From UBA6168 sp964508135 (GTDB lineage Bacteria > Bacteroidota > Bacteroidia > Chitinophagales > Saprospiraceae), in contig CAZDSU010000017.1 in NCBI GenBank assembly GCA_964508135.1, positions 1 to 64,000 of the forward strand: a DNA stretch of 64,000 bases, in the 5' to 3' direction. A program made the position numbers and the translations under genes. Shown here in pieces: positions 25,813 to 34,515 of this stretch. Every line of letters starts with the position of its first letter. The first letter of the stretch is position 1. The notes beneath the pieces were generated by a model. The model saw nothing but the letters and a program-made list of their open reading frames with translations. It did no database searches and was not told where the DNA came from.

Positions 25813-28290
25813 TTAAAATGATACGGTTTGTGAATCGGTTGATTTATCTTCCAATCGAATAAACCCGGTGATTAAGTCATAGTATTCACTCAGCCATTCC
25901 CGTTTTACCAGCCAAATACTATCCGGGATAAGTGTTGCGGATTCCAGTTTCATCAGTTCTTCCATTTTGGGAAGGTATTTGGGAACGGTGATAATATGCT
26001 GGTGAAATATCTTTTTATAGCCCTCAAATGCTTTCTTTCTATCAAATTTGCCTAAGCCGCTCCTCCCAAGTTCCCTGAATTTTTCCAGTACCAAAGTCGC
26101 ATCTTCATCACATTCCACGAAAACGGAAGCCGCAAAGTCCTGACCCTCAATGACCTGAAAACTTGAAACATACTTTTCCCCATTTTTCTTTTTTTCGGAA
26201 GGCCCGTCATACTTCATTTGCTTCATGGCAGCAAAGATTTTCCTTGAATCCTCGTAGGCGCTGTTGTTTGAAACATTATCGAAATACTCATTGATGAGCG
26301 CAAAGTAATTTTCTTCCCCTATCCCTTCGGGATATTGTTTCAATCCTTTTTCCAGCGACTTGCGTGCTTGGGTCGTAGTTACCCTTCCATAGATGCGTTC
26401 GCAATCCCCAAAATCCATGACGTAAACAGGGGCATGTTCAAGTTCTTTTTTATTGTTCCGGTTCACCCGCCCCGCTACTTGGATGATGCTATCAATGGGC
26501 GCTAAATCTCGAAATGCCATGTCAAAATCGAGGTCAACCCCAGCCTCGATAGATTGAGTGGAAATAAGGACTGGCTTCTTTCCAAACTTCAAATCCAGTT
26601 TGACCCGTTCAATCACATCCAGCCTGTGTGCTGGGACGATATTGGTTGACAAATAATACAGCGGATTTTTCAACTTGTCCTTTTCCCATTTTTTTGAAAA
26701 ATAATCAAACAGCAGCAAGGAACGGCTCACCTTGTTGACTACCACTAAACACGACTTTGACTCAGACCATTTTCCAAAAAACACATCCTCCCAAAACTCC
26801 GCTTCATCTTTCAATACATCAGCAATACAAGGAATAATCATCGTCCGCCTGAACACTCCAAACACCGCTTCAAAATCAGGGAGCAATTCTGTTTGGGGAA
26901 GCAATTTTTCATTTTGTTCCGATACAATCTGCGCCTCTGCCAATTCGAATATTTTCGGGCGGGTAGCTGTCATCACCAAGATGCGGGCATCGAGGAATTT
27001 GGCGAGGTAGTTTAATGCAGCACCTACAAGCGGTAACTGTTCCAAACGAATAGCTTGAATTTCGTCGAGAATGATAATGCTCCCTGCAAAATGATGGAAC
27101 TTGAGCAACAGCTTGTTCTTGTAGCCAATAAGGGTTTGGAGCAATTGCACAAACGTGGTAATCACAATATCGCTTTGCCAACTGTCCAGCATCAATCCCC
27201 GCTGGTTATAGTTCAGGTTCTCGTCCTCGGCAGAAGGCGATTTTTTAACTTGTTCAAGCGCATCCGCAAACTGGTAATGTGCAATTACTTTGGCCTCCTT
27301 GCCCAATACTTTGTCATATTCCGTGATGGATTGTTCGATGATGTTGATAAATGGTAGACCATAAATAATTTGGGCTTCCCGGTTTTCCTTTTCCCGGATA
27401 AGCGCCCTTAATTTTAGCGCAAAATCCAATGCCGTCAATGTCTTTCCAATGCCCGTGGGAGCAGTAAGCGTAAACAACCGATGCTCCATGATTTTAGGGT
27501 CTTCCAATCGCTTGGCAACCTGCCATCGCACATAAGACCGCAATTCATTTTGGGAAAATTCGGCAATGGGCTTTAGTTCAAACCCTTCTGGCAACAACAG
27601 TGGTTTACTTATATCCACCAAATGCGCAGGCACACTCAATTTTTGGTATTGTGGCGTATCGGAAGCATCCAGTTTATCGGCTTCAATCAACAAGGAGAAC
27701 AGCAGGTTAGTCAAGTAATAATGCTGAATGCCAACCTCCTTTTTTAAAAAAAACCTGACCTTTTCGCCTGCTTCTTTTCCTGAAAATTGCAGCCATTGCT
27801 TTAAATCAGGTTCTTTCAATTCAATTTTCGCAGTTTCCGACGCCAACAGAAACGAGGGCATTTGCGTATCAAAAATTACTTCCTCCTGACTGTATTGGAG
27901 GAACCATTTCCTCAACTCATTGAAATCCCAAAGGCTGGCATGATGATGAACGATGATATACCAAGCAAGCAAAGCTCCCGCTTCCCATTCCGGCAACAGC
28001 TTATTCAGCAGCACAAAAGCACCAAAACGGGCATGTTGCTTCAACTCCTGGTCAAACTCGCCTTTTTCAAGTAGGTAATTTTGAAAATGGGTAGTGTACT
28101 TGCCCAAATCGTGATACAGGCAAATATCGGAAAGCAATTGCCTCGTCTTTTCCGCCTCAATGGGCAGCCCTTTGGCGGCAAAAAAAGCGGCAAGCGCCTT
28201 CGACCGAACGCCTTCGGTGTGGACAATCAGCAACTTGCTCCCATACTTGGAGCCATCGTCCGCTTTTTTTGTGTGGGAGTAGTAAGTCAT
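25813..28290 (-). CDS. cas3: CRISPR nuclease-helicase Cas3
   Basis: An 825-residue fusion. An N-terminal HD nuclease domain (about 15-230) contains CLYHDLGKYTTHF and IIVHHHASLW. The superfamily 2 helicase (about 250-700) has the Walker A motif APTGIGKTLTA, the DExx motif ILDEIQAI, the motif III MTATRP and a C-terminal QSIEAGVDLDFD ... QVAGRVNR (motif VI). It is recruited by Cascade after R-loop formation and degrades the displaced strand. The start overlaps the cas5 stop by 4 nt. It looks AT-richer than cas1, cas2 and cas4. Confidence 0.96.
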   Translation of the reverse strand: MTYYSHTKKADDGSKYGSKLLIVHTEGVRSKALAAFFAAKGLPIEAEKTRQLLSDICLYHDLGKYTTHFQNYLLEKGEFDQELKQHARFGAFVLLNKLLPEWEAGALLAWYIIVHHHASLWDFNELRKWFLQYSQEEVIFDTQMPSFLLASETAKIELKEPDLKQWLQFSGKEAGEKVRFFLKKEVGIQHYYLTNLLFSLLIEADKLDASDTPQYQKLSVPAHLVDISKPLLLPEGFELKPIAEFSQNELRSYVRWQVAKRLEDPKIMEHRLFTLTAPTGIGKTLTALDFALKLRALIREKENREAQIIYGLPFINIIEQSITEYDKVLGKEAKVIAHYQFADALEQVKKSPSAEDENLNYNQRGLMLDSWQSDIVITTFVQLLQTLIGYKNKLLLKFHHFAGSIIILDEIQAIRLEQLPLVGAALNYLAKFLDARILVMTATRPKIFELAEAQIVSEQNEKLLPQTELLPDFEAVFGVFRRTMIIPCIADVLKDEAEFWEDVFFGKWSESKSCLVVVNKVSRSLLLFDYFSKKWEKDKLKNPLYYLSTNIVPAHRLDVIERVKLDLKFGKKPVLISTQSIEAGVDLDFDMAFRDLAPIDSIIQVAGRVNRNNKKELEHAPVYVMDFGDCERIYGRVTTTQARKSLEKGLKQYPEGIGEENYFALINEYFDNVSNNSAYEDSRKIFAAMKQMKYDGPSEKKKNGEKYVSSFQVIEGQDFAASVFVECDEDATLVLEKFRELGRSGLGKFDRKKAFEGYKKIFHQHIITVPKYLPKMEELMKLESATLIPDSIWLVKREWLSEYYDLITGFIRLEDKSTDSQTVSF

Positions 28291-29054
28291 TCCAAAAAGA
28301 GGATATTTTCGGGGCCTTGCTCCCGGTTAAGTGCATAAAAACCTTTCTTGATTTTCACTTCGATGCCATGCGGTGTGGTACTGAACAAGGTACGGTTCAA
28401 ACTGGATAGCTCCCGATGGTGGTTGGCAAGGAAATCGCCCGGCAGCAGGTCTTCTTCCAATTGGTCGGCTTCCATTTCTTTATCGAATCGCAGTTCTGTT
28501 ACCATGTTGGAAGGCACAGCAGAGTGAATGGTTGCAAAGCCATTGGGTTCTTTTTGCTCGATTTCCCCACCTGCGAAAAGCCGCACGTTTTCCAACCAAG
28601 CCGTAAAATTAGCCGTGCCCAACGTCAGCGCATAAACCTGTTTCCGCTCCAAAAAAGCAGCTTTTATTTTTTCAAATGCTGCTGCTCCCGCTGGATGGCA
28701 GGATAGGTAAATCCGGTAACGCACCATGTCCGTTTTGATGTCGGGCCCGCTGATGACTTCAAAAGGCGTTTGTATCCGCCCGCTTTTCCCCGAAAAATCT
28801 TCCATACCAACGATTCTCAACAGGTTGAGCCGATGAAATGTCTTTTTCATTGGCGACAAAACCCGGACGCCAATGCGCAGCTTGTCCGCCTGCCAATCCT
28901 CGTGGTAAGTCTCCTTGGGCAAGCCCAGCACACAAGCCATCATGCCCAGGATGGTCGTTCGTGGCGGTATGCTGAAAGATAGCGCCGTGTTGTTGGCATA
29001 ATACTTTCGGAAGTGCGCCAGTTTGCCGCAAACATCGAATGTCAGTATTTCCAT
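28287..29054 (-). CDS. cas5: Cascade subunit Cas5
   Basis: A 255-residue RAMP protein. The N terminus, EILTFDVCGKLAHFRKYYANNTALSFSIPPRTT (given as a landmark between residues 2 and 34), has the Cas5 pattern in which a short strand is followed by a phosphate-contacting FRK segment and a Pro-rich loop, then ILGMMACVLGLPK. It should cap the crRNA 5-prime handle in the type I-B Cascade, next to Cas8b and Cas7. The overlap with cas3 and the 18-nt gap from cas7 mark a single operon. The assignment is supported by position as well as sequence. Confidence 0.88.
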   Translation of the reverse strand: MEILTFDVCGKLAHFRKYYANNTALSFSIPPRTTILGMMACVLGLPKETYHEDWQADKLRIGVRVLSPMKKTFHRLNLLRIVGMEDFSGKSGRIQTPFEVISGPDIKTDMVRYRIYLSCHPAGAAAFEKIKAAFLERKQVYALTLGTANFTAWLENVRLFAGGEIEQKEPNGFATIHSAVPSNMVTELRFDKEMEADQLEEDLLPGDFLANHHRELSSLNRTLFSTTPHGIEVKIKKGFYALNREQGPENILFLE

Positions 29055-29072
29055 GTTCCAATGTTTAATAAA

Positions 29073-30095
29073 TCATGCGATTTTGAAATCAAAGCCTATT
29101 GCAGTCTTGATATTCACTTCTTTGATTCGGGGCGTTTTTTCTCGCTTATCAGCTTCGATTAACCCCTTTAATCCCGACAAATCAAGGTTAAGGTCTGCCA
29201 AGCTGCGAATTGGCTTATCAACACCATTGGCGTCTTTATTCGGCGTTGCTTTCACATATTGCCGCAAGTCGCCAAACTGCCCATTGGTAAATCCATCATT
29301 GTAGATGATTTCCACATACAATTTTGGGTACTGGTTCATCTTCGAGCGGGTCGGGTTGGCAGGGATGGCTTGCCACAGTGCATCTCTGAACAAGGTCAGG
29401 TCATCGCCCGTCATTCCCGTGCTTATGGCGGCGTACTTGTTAATAGAACCGTGGAAGGCGAGCAGACTGTAATGCACCCGGTAGTCTTTGCCGAAAGTGC
29501 TGGAATCATCGGCCATAATGGTCACAATGGCATCACTGTCCATGATTTGGACTTTGTGCAACGAGTAGCCCCAATTAAGTTGGATAGGCCCAGTGAAGGT
29601 TTTTGTAAAACCCTTGACGGCGAAGGCACTGCCGAACATCCTGATGTCAGCATATTTGTCAGTTACCAGCCAAGTCAATAAAGGATTATTGAGTGGGTAA
29701 AACTTTTTGTCCTTTTCATCTTGCAGTTTTTTGATGACAGCTTCCGGCGTCTTTTCCTTTGCCACCAATTCATCGAACAATGCTATCAAGGCAGCATTAT
29801 CTTTGTATATTAGCCTTACAGCAGCAGGGTCGGCGTACATCCTTTTAATGACTTCGACGAGGCGGGTATCTGGGCTGACTTTTTTATCCCCCTCCATGTC
29901 CACGAATATTTCCGTCCCATCCTGTTTCAGGAAGTCCCGTATGTACCGCTTGATGCGCACGTCCGTCACGAGGTTGGTTTCGGTATCCTTGTCCATACGG
30001 GGCTTGTTTTCCTCATCGGGGTCGCCGTTCGGGTTGCATTGGATGGCCTCGAAGAGGAAGAGGAAGTCTGAGTTGTTGGCAATTGTACTTTTCAT
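29073..30095 (-). CDS. cas7: Cascade backbone Cas7 (Csh2/Csd2-like)
   Basis: A 340-residue RAMP protein with the Csh2/Csd2 N-terminal signature FLFEAIQCNPNGDPDEEN followed by DVRIKRYIRDFL. FGSAFAVKG and a later LNWGYSLHKVQ also fit. Several copies would coat the crRNA spacer. It lies between cas8b (15 nt upstream) and cas5 (18 nt downstream). The length is typical. Confidence 0.93.
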   Translation of the reverse strand: MKSTIANNSDFLFLFEAIQCNPNGDPDEENKPRMDKDTETNLVTDVRIKRYIRDFLKQDGTEIFVDMEGDKKVSPDTRLVEVIKRMYADPAAVRLIYKDNAALIALFDELVAKEKTPEAVIKKLQDEKDKKFYPLNNPLLTWLVTDKYADIRMFGSAFAVKGFTKTFTGPIQLNWGYSLHKVQIMDSDAIVTIMADDSSTFGKDYRVHYSLLAFHGSINKYAAISTGMTGDDLTLFRDALWQAIPANPTRSKMNQYPKLYVEIIYNDGFTNGQFGDLRQYVKATPNKDANGVDKPIRSLADLNLDLSGLKGLIEADKREKTPRIKEVNIKTAIGFDFKIA

Positions 30096-30110
30096 TTTTT
30101 TAATGATTTA

Positions 30111-30554
30111 TTAGTTGGAAGTTGAAGTTTCAGTTTTAGGTTTTTTTGAACCAATAGGAAATGAATACCCTGAAAGCAGGAAAAACAAAGCTTCTTGCGG
30201 CGGCATTATCCAGCCATTGTGTTTGAAGAATTGATTGAATTTCTCAAATAGTGGCTCGGTGTAACCGTGCAGCTTGTATTGCTGAGTCTTTTCAGTCAAA
30301 TCGAGGCGAAGGCGTTCGATTTCTTTCAGCCCGATACCGTTGAAATTCAGCTTGTTCAGGATTGGCTTTGAAGAATGTTCTTTCATGGCCTGAGCAAGTG
30401 CCACGCTATGTAGCACCCTGCCGAGATAGAACAATGCCTTTTGATTAGTATCATAATCCATTTGAACAAAAAAATTATCAATTCGCTCCTGGGTTTCAGC
30501 GGACTTTTCGGCGGGCGTCTTTTCAGGCGCTGGGTTTTGATTTGTATTTTCCAT
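30111..30554 (-). CDS. Possible internal Cas11b small subunit within cas8b
   Basis: In-frame ATG at 30554 would give 147 residues beginning MENTNQNPAPEK, followed by a flexible linker and a helical domain. In several type I-B, I-C and I-D systems the small subunit Cas11 is made from an internal start in the large-subunit gene, and no separate cas11 gene is present here. There is no clear Shine-Dalgarno site, but that is normal for this phylum. The proposal is an inference. Confidence 0.45.
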   Translation of the reverse strand: MENTNQNPAPEKTPAEKSAETQERIDNFFVQMDYDTNQKALFYLGRVLHSVALAQAMKEHSSKPILNKLNFNGIGLKEIERLRLDLTEKTQQYKLHGYTEPLFEKFNQFFKHNGWIMPPQEALFFLLSGYSFPIGSKKPKTETSTSN

Positions 30555-32054
30555 GTCTTTGATAAGGTTGAATTGTTTTAGAATTTGAAGGATTGCGAGG
30601 TATTTGAATACTGCGTCCCGTGCAGCATAGTCAAAATAATCATTAGGAAAAATATTGGCGTAGCCCCGGTAACGCTTATGCCAATGGCACAAGATGAGTT
30701 CTGTAAAAAAACCGAATATTTGTGCCCTTTCGACCTGCCTATTTTCAAGGATAGATTTAAAGAAAATAAGGGCAGCGTTCTTGGCCACATCTTTCCTGAC
30801 AGGGATGACATTATATATGGTGCGCAGATTGAAGGGAAAAGGCGGCTTGTCCTTTATGCTCATCACTTCCCGCCAAGGAAAATCATCCTGTTTTTTCCAT
30901 TCGCCATCCATTTTTCGAAATCCTGTTATCAGCTTATTCAGGTGCAGCTTGCTGACGCTTTTTATCAGGTTAATGGTTTTGAAATAATTGCCGTCCGATT
31001 GAAACCCTTGGAATGTCACCCAATACATAGAACTCACCTCGGCTTCTATATCTTCAGTCAGTATTTCCCAATCATCCGTTTGAAAAAGCAGTTCGCAACG
31101 CCGTTGTATTTTTTGCAGTTTATCCAAGTCCGGCTCCGGTTCAAAGGACAAAAACTCGGGAATAATGCAATGCTCAACCCCGGCAATCTTGGTGGTGAGG
31201 TTTTTTAAGATATGCCCTGAACCCCGTTCAAGCGCTGTTTGGGCATTGGCTGATACCTGATAATTCGAGTGAAATGCTTTGGAGTCAAGGTGGGCTGCAT
31301 AATTGATGGTCGTGGTAACGAACATCTTGTTGATGCTGTACCGGGTTGTAAAATCTGGTTCACCTACATCGGGCAGCTTTTCCCCGGTCACATAGCACAG
31401 CCGTGGTTCGGACGCCTTGCCTTCCGGGGTTGATTTCTTAAGTGGCAGAAAAAATTGTTCAAACCCGTCCAAGTCTTTAATGGGTGTTGGCGTTTCAAAA
31501 CCCATTTCCTTGGATTGGATACTGGCAAATAAAAGGATGATCCTGTCGGTCTTTCCCATGTTCAACCCTGCCCACATTTTCTCACTGGTGATTTTGTCTT
31601 TTTCCCGGTCGAGGTACTTTGCTTCAAAAACTGGTTTCAGCGAGAATATCGCTGTCAGGGCTTTGTGCAAAGCGGAGTCTTTAAGTGCCTGGGCATCTTT
31701 TTCGATGGCTTGTACAAATTCACCTTTTGCTGTTTCATCTGGTTTTCCAAAAAATGTCTTTCGCAGTTGTTCCAGACTTTTAGGAGCGAAAACACAAGCA
31801 TAAACAGACTTGTTATTGCCGCCTTTAATTTTGATGTTCCGCAAGGCTTTTGCCGAACGGTCGTCAAATGCCCGTTCGCACCGGACATAAACATCCTCAG
31901 CATCGAGGTCGAATACCACTTCCGCTACCATGTTTTGTAGCGGTATATTTTCTTTGCCCATCGTTCGCTCCACTTCAGGGAAGTCAATCAGGTCGTCCCA
32001 ATCGTCCCGGTCTTTACCAAGTTGTTTGCCAATGGAAATTAGTGTTTTGAGCAT
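30111..32054 (-). CDS. cas8b: Cascade large subunit Cas8b (Csh1/TM1802-like)
   Basis: A 647-residue protein. Position at the head of the Cascade genes, length and motifs such as RLCYVTGEKLPDVGEP and TTTINYAAHLDSKAFHSNY suggest Cas8b of the TM1802/Csh1 type, which recognises the PAM. I am less sure of the subfamily than of the role. Near residue 500 a Pro/Glu-rich linker (NPAPEKTPAEKSAET) precedes a helical C-terminal domain. An ATG at 30554 falls just before this linker and could produce a separate small subunit. Upstream is a 97-nt gap with a TGTCA-N5-TGACA dyad at 32109-32123. Confidence 0.85.
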   Translation of the reverse strand: MLKTLISIGKQLGKDRDDWDDLIDFPEVERTMGKENIPLQNMVAEVVFDLDAEDVYVRCERAFDDRSAKALRNIKIKGGNNKSVYACVFAPKSLEQLRKTFFGKPDETAKGEFVQAIEKDAQALKDSALHKALTAIFSLKPVFEAKYLDREKDKITSEKMWAGLNMGKTDRIILLFASIQSKEMGFETPTPIKDLDGFEQFFLPLKKSTPEGKASEPRLCYVTGEKLPDVGEPDFTTRYSINKMFVTTTINYAAHLDSKAFHSNYQVSANAQTALERGSGHILKNLTTKIAGVEHCIIPEFLSFEPEPDLDKLQKIQRRCELLFQTDDWEILTEDIEAEVSSMYWVTFQGFQSDGNYFKTINLIKSVSKLHLNKLITGFRKMDGEWKKQDDFPWREVMSIKDKPPFPFNLRTIYNVIPVRKDVAKNAALIFFKSILENRQVERAQIFGFFTELILCHWHKRYRGYANIFPNDYFDYAARDAVFKYLAILQILKQFNLIKDMENTNQNPAPEKTPAEKSAETQERIDNFFVQMDYDTNQKALFYLGRVLHSVALAQAMKEHSSKPILNKLNFNGIGLKEIERLRLDLTEKTQQYKLHGYTEPLFEKFNQFFKHNGWIMPPQEALFFLLSGYSFPIGSKKPKTETSTSN

Positions 32055-32108
32055 AAAATACGATTTGAATGTTATTTTGAATTCAGCGGCAATCTATGGG
32101 TGCAACAC

Positions 32109-32123
32109 TGTCAACTTGTGACA
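32109..32123. promoter_or_regulatory. Dyad upstream of cas8b
   Basis: TGTCA-ACTTG-TGACA, a 5-bp dyad 55 nt upstream of the cas8b ATG. It could be an operator for the WYL regulator; the inference rests on position only. Confidence 0.3.
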
Positions 32124-32151
32124 ACGCTTTCTTGAATTTTTACAAAAATCA

Positions 32152-32343
32152 TCAATACTTGTCTCGGTAATGAATCCTGCGGTTGCAGATTTGACACATA
32201 CCATCTTCCATGTCTGGAAAAAATTGGCATTTTCTACAACCTGCCTGTTCTTCTGGTGGATAAAACCACCCAAAATCTTCGTTCAACTCTTTTTGTACTT
32301 CGTGATGAAAATTGAGACCTTTGCAACTGTCCATGTGAATCAT
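32152..32343 (-). CDS. Small zinc-ribbon protein at the head of the cas operon
   Basis: A 63-residue protein from the ATG at 32343; an in-frame ATG at 32388 would add 15 residues. Two CxxC knuckles, C36-R-K-C39 and C50-Q-I-C53, are spaced by 10 residues, a zinc-ribbon or small zinc-finger layout. The N terminus carries HH at 13-14 and an FGWFYPP segment. I do not recognise it as a known cas or anti-CRISPR gene. It is on the same strand as cas8b, 97 nt upstream, and follows a well-spaced promoter at 32452-32483, so it is probably the first gene of the cas transcript. A regulator, a nucleic-acid-binding accessory factor or a chance reading frame are all possible; the CxxC pairs and promoter argue against chance. 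Confidence 0.55.
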   Translation of the reverse strand: MIHMDSCKGLNFHHEVQKELNEDFGWFYPPEEQAGCRKCQFFPDMEDGMCQICNRRIHYRDKY

Positions 32344-32451
32344 TTTTCTAAAAAAAAAAGTTTGAAACGTAATTGGATTTAATTGCATAAAATTGAATAT
32401 GCTTCCAAAAAAAATAAGGTTTGAATTAAATCCAATTACTAAAACGATTCA

Positions 32452-32483
32452 CAAACCTACCTACTCTTTACCTAACTTGCAAA
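32452..32483 (-). promoter_or_regulatory. Likely cas operon promoter
   Basis: On the minus strand TTTG (32480-32483) is followed after 20 nt by TAGGTTTG (32452-32459), matching both Bacteroidota elements (-33 TTTG, -7 TAnnTTTG) at the usual spacing. The -7 box lies in a 12-nt motif (TAGGTAGGTTTG) that is also present at 22886-22897 near the CRISPR leader. About 100 nt separate it from the zinc-ribbon ATG. Confidence 0.6.
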
Positions 32484-32539
32484 TGGTGAAGAGTATCCAC
32501 GTTCAATCAACTTTCTAAAAGAACTCAGATTTTCGCACT

Positions 32540-32562
32540 AAATGATTGACTTTCAATCATTT
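32540..32562. promoter_or_regulatory. 10-bp dyad between WYL gene and cas operon
   Basis: AAATGATTGA-CTT-TCAATCATTT is a perfect 10-bp inverted repeat with a 3-nt loop and no T-run. It lies 52 nt beyond the WYL stop codon and about 60 nt upstream of the cas -33 element. It could be a regulator operator or an mRNA 3-prime hairpin. The rest of 32344-32613 is AT-rich with no gene. Confidence 0.45.
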
Positions 32563-32613
32563 ATTAACTTTTGCGTTAAGAACGTTTTTTTAAAAAAAGA
32601 TTCAACTTGCCTC

Positions 32614-33501
32614 TTACACCCACATCCCCTTCCCCGCCCTTTCCCGGAGATAGTCAACAAAGCTCAAAGGTTCCTCCACCACAATCTCCCCCGGAAGCGA
32701 CAGCACAAACCGCCCAATCCCATCCGGTGACCGCACCTCCATCACCAAGCGATACGGAAAATCATCTCCTTTCACGGGCAGGATGCACGACTTCGCACCG
32801 GGGTATTCCTCCACTAGTAGGCTGTAGGCCCGCTTGGTCAGCAGCAACTTCACCATGAACGGCTCGCCCGACATCTTGAAAACATCGGTCGGCGGGGCGC
32901 TGCCGGTGTAGGTACGGGCGTCCGGTAGCAGTTCCACCCCTTCTATGCGTGTCGTCTTGAAATAGCGCATTTCCTCCAGGGCAGGTTCCCAGGCAGTGAG
33001 TTGGGAGAAGTCGCCATCAAATTCCAGCGGCTCCACAATTCTATCGGTGATGGTATTGGAATTGGCGGAGAAATATCGTCGGAGCTTCACCACCCGGTTG
33101 TTGTTGATGGCCGTTTGCAGGATGCTGACCGTCTGCGCCCGGCGCACCTCGGCCAGTTCGTCCGCCAGCGGCAGCAGTTCCGATTTCTTGAACAGTTTCC
33201 GGTGGATGCTCTGCTTCAACGGATGACCCGTAGGCAGGGACGAAAGTGCCGTGCGCAGGATGGTCATTTCCTCGGCGGTCAGATCGGCAGCGTAACGTTC
33301 CTTCACGTCCGGCAAGTACCAGCCATTGTTTTCGTCCAGTTCCACGAAATAGCCCAGTTCACCGAGCAGGTCACGGTAGCGGTAGGTGGTGCGTTCGTCG
33401 CATTCCAGCAGTAGGGACAGTTGTTTGACAGACTTAGAAAAGGGTTCTCTAAGGAGGCGAAGGAGGTTTAGTACTCGGAGTATCTTTTTCTGGGGGAGCA
33501 C
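32614..33501 (-). CDS. HTH-WYL transcriptional regulator
   Basis: A 295-residue regulator starting with GTG at 33501; no in-frame ATG is available upstream of a stop codon. An N-terminal winged helix (about 1-60: KILRVLNLLRLLREP ... RTTYRYRDLLGELGY) is followed by a WYL domain, about 130-290 (AINNNRVVKLRRYFSANSNTITDRIVEPLEF). WYL proteins sense ligands, often nucleotides or single-stranded nucleic acid, and are frequent controllers of CRISPR and other defence loci. It lies directly upstream of the cas operon on the same strand and has its own promoter box at 33565. Control of cas expression is an inference from location. Confidence 0.88.
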   Translation of the reverse strand: MLPQKKILRVLNLLRLLREPFSKSVKQLSLLLECDERTTYRYRDLLGELGYFVELDENNGWYLPDVKERYAADLTAEEMTILRTALSSLPTGHPLKQSIHRKLFKKSELLPLADELAEVRRAQTVSILQTAINNNRVVKLRRYFSANSNTITDRIVEPLEFDGDFSQLTAWEPALEEMRYFKTTRIEGVELLPDARTYTGSAPPTDVFKMSGEPFMVKLLLTKRAYSLLVEEYPGAKSCILPVKGDDFPYRLVMEVRSPDGIGRFVLSLPGEIVVEEPLSFVDYLRERAGKGMWV

Positions 33502-33908
<407 letters not shown>

Positions 33909-33995
33909 TTTTAACTTTGCAAAAAACCATTTGTCGTTTGCGGGTGCGAAAATACGCCATTTTGGGAAAACAAAAACCTTTGTCCAAAAAAATCC

Positions 33996-34178
33996 TCATT
34001 CTTCTGGCTGGGGTGGGCGCTCATCTTGTCCTTTTTTTAGCCTGCCCGCTTCCTTGAGCATCTTAAACACGAGCCACTCCAAATGCCCGTTCACGCTGCG
34101 GAACTCGTCGGCAGCCCATTTCTCCACGGCAGTGTAGAGGTCCTCCTCAATTCGCAGAACGAATTTCTTCTTTGCCAT
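33996..34178 (-). CDS. Small Arc-like ribbon-helix-helix protein
   Basis: A 60-residue basic protein. MAKKKFVLRIEEDLYTAVEKW then FRSVNGHLEWLV has the beta-helix-helix pattern of Arc/MetJ repressors, with the ribbon strand KFVLRI and the helix-turn NGHLEWLVFKML. The C-terminal ERPPQPEE is probably flexible. It could bind DNA as a dimer and control its own gene. A -7 box (TACCTTTG, minus strand, 34320-34327) and a TTGAT/ATCAA dyad at about 34326-34342 lie upstream. No toxin partner is adjacent, so an orphan regulator is likely. Confidence 0.75.
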   Translation of the reverse strand: MAKKKFVLRIEEDLYTAVEKWAADEFRSVNGHLEWLVFKMLKEAGRLKKGQDERPPQPEE

Positions 34179-34515
34179 TTTCTCAGAAAAAAAAGTTCGT
34201 GACCCAGCAGAACCGAGCCACGAAACAGTAGAATCAGTAAGTTAAAGGCTCCGGCGTGTTTTAAATGCTTCTAATCCGTGATTTTGATTTGATAGTTAAT
34301 CAATCTCGTATTGATGTTGCAAAGGTATTGATTTAATATCAAGATGAATCCCTTTTTTAATAAAACTTTTCCTTTTTTCCAATTGGCTTTTTTCAAAAAA
34401 CAAATATGCCTGCCTAACATTTTTTTCTGATTGACGTTAATAACTACCCAACAGCACCGTAGGTGCCCATTTCAGAACTAACTATTCCCTTATTTTTGCG
34501 CTTAAAATTCTTAAT
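34179..34515. other. Divergent intergenic region
   Basis: 337 AT-rich nt between the Arc-like gene (-) and the redoxin gene (+). It holds -7 boxes for both directions (34320-34327 minus, TACCTTTG; 34491-34498 plus, TATTTTTG). I see no gene. Confidence 0.5.
34491..34498 (+). promoter_or_regulatory. Putative -7 promoter box for the redoxin lipoprotein
   Basis: TATTTTTG matches TAnnTTTG and lies 17 nt upstream of the ATG at 34516. Confidence 0.55.
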
